Below are positions 63,394 to 64,000 of a stretch of DNA of 64,000 nucleotides, one piece after another. Positions within the stretch are counted from its first letter, which is position 1. Every line of letters starts with the position of its first letter. Position numbers and translations under genes: made by a program. Location: the NCBI GenBank assembly GCA_944412495.1, contig CALYBL010000020.1:46144-110143 (forward strand). Reading direction: 5' to 3'. The notes under the pieces are model-generated. The model did not search any database, was not told the DNA's origin, and was given only the letters and a program-made list of their open reading frames with translations. Source of the DNA: an uncultured Clostridia bacterium (lineage in GTDB: Bacteria > Bacillota > Clostridia > Oscillospirales > Acutalibacteraceae).

Positions 63394-63846
63394 ATGAAAA
63401 AGCAGCGAAATTGGCTCGGGTATATATTTATTGCGTTATATATATTAATTTTTATTTTACTTTTAATATCTGGTTTATTTTTGTACAATATAGGAAAAAT
63501 AGATATAGGTAAATTTTTATATAGCGCATCCATACTTTGGCTTGTAGTAATGTTACCCGTCACATGGGTAATGGTAAATAATTTCCGCTTGAAAATGTTG
63601 CCTAATAAAAAAATTAGTGCAAAAGTTGTTCAAAAAGGAACTATTTCATCTATAAGGCATGTAGGCAAAACTGTTTCTAATAAGATAAATCCTACAATTA
63701 CCTTTGAGTTGTCAGACGGTAGGTTATCAACTTTCATAGTTCCTATAGATTTATTTAATTATGTTTTTGAAAATGAATCTGGAATATTGGTTTACAAAGA
63801 ACAAGGCAAATATATTTATTTTGTCAATTTTGAAAGGCAACAATAA
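63394..63846 (+). CDS. membrane protein, DUF2500-like, moron-type gene
   Basis: A 150-residue protein with two hydrophobic helices (about 8-32 and 45-66) and a soluble C-terminal part (SAKVVQKGTISS...TITFELSDGRLSTFIVP...GKYIYFVNFERQ) resembling the DUF2500 small-beta domain. Codons are clearly AT-richer than in the flanking tail genes. The gene runs against the tail module, between the tape-measure and small-tail genes, and ends in its own hairpin. GGGTG lies six bases before ATG 63394. Its role is unknown. It may be a lysogenic-conversion or superinfection-type function, inferred from its location only. Confidence 0.7.
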   Translation: MKKQRNWLGYIFIALYILIFILLLISGLFLYNIGKIDIGKFLYSASILWLVVMLPVTWVMVNNFRLKMLPNKKISAKVVQKGTISSIRHVGKTVSNKINPTITFELSDGRLSTFIVPIDLFNYVFENESGILVYKEQGKYIYFVNFERQQ

Positions 63847-63858
63847 AATAATCTTTTA

Positions 63859-63889
63859 ACGGCGCATATTAAACATATGCGCCGTTAGT
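63859..63889. terminator. hairpin closing the DUF2500-like gene
   Basis: TAACGGCGCATAT / ATATGCGCCGTTA with a five-base loop, 12 bases after the stop of the plus-strand gene. It overlaps the end of the minus-strand tape-measure gene, so it could end both transcripts. Confidence 0.8.
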
Positions 63890-64000
63890 TTTAAGTGCAC
63901 GGCGCCGCTGGCTTTTTACTATGTATTCATCCAGCTGCTCATTGCCTATAAACACCTGTATTACCGATTCTTTGCTTGTCCCTCCTATTGCCGATTTAAC
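63869..64000 (-). CDS. C-terminus of a phage tail tape measure protein (partial)
   Basis: The minus strand is open from the window edge to TAA at 63869 and encodes 43 residues ending ...SVIQVFIGNEQLDEYIVKSQ and RRRALKTNGAYV. This fits the end of siphophage tape measure proteins, which commonly close with a beta-strand-rich IGNE.L-type segment and a basic tail. It sits directly upstream of the other tail genes, as expected. The rest lies outside the window. Confidence 0.6.
   Translation of the reverse strand, partial: VKSAIGGTSKESVIQVFIGNEQLDEYIVKSQRRRALKTNGAYV

Overview
The window looks like a chromosomal segment of an anaerobic, low-oxygen-adapted member of the Clostridia (Firmicutes). The reasons are rubrerythrin, a 2[4Fe-4S] ferredoxin, the ecfA1-ecfA2-ecfT-truA operon, a fused PurL/PurQ-type FGAM synthase, strong GGAGG ribosome binding sites and sortase-type surface signals. 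TTG and GTG starts preceded by good Shine-Dalgarno sequences are frequent. Long gene-free gaps of 0.3-1.2 kb are common. The genus cannot be named from sequence alone.

Layout. 1-9.1 kb: small housekeeping genes (methyltransferases, rsmI, ferredoxin, rubrerythrin), a 42-residue Cys/Asn/Gly protein gene, and a sigma-70-family protein with a 350-residue extension. 9.2-25.9 kb: the most striking region. Seventeen consecutive minus-strand genes encode a LysR regulator, an iron-type alcohol dehydrogenase, three aldo/keto reductases, two SDRs, a flavin reductase, two FMN-reductase-fold proteins, a DUF4405-type membrane cytochrome and six predicted lipoproteins (three flavodoxins, a flavodoxin-esterase fusion and two alpha/beta hydrolases). 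They form three transcription units. All three are preceded by the same promoter/operator layout with identical spacing, which fits one LysR-type regulon for reductive or electrophile metabolism on both sides of the membrane.

25.9-27.2 kb: a gene-free zone with an interspersed repeat downstream of tRNA-Gly(TCC). The same repeat family recurs downstream of tRNA-Pro(TGG) at 57.4 kb. 27.5-48 kb: core genes on the minus strand (ClpE-like ATPase, pgsA, cvpA-like, DUF5711-like, truA, ECF transporter module, methyltransferase, ruvBAC, amidase, phosphoglycerate mutase, purL). 48-57.3 kb: DUF1700/DUF4097-like protein, alanine racemase, a sortase-type surface protein with an 18-bp coding repeat, a CAT-fold acetyltransferase, DAHP synthase, a Nudix hydrolase and an M14 peptidase.

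57.9-64 kb: the end of a siphophage-type tail module. A probable tape measure C-terminus, a small tail protein, a tail-tip/endopeptidase-type protein and a DUF859-like fibre protein run leftward towards tRNA-Pro. An opposite-strand, AT-rich membrane gene (DUF2500-like) with its own terminator sits inside the module like a moron. No integrase, capsid or lysis gene lies inside the window.
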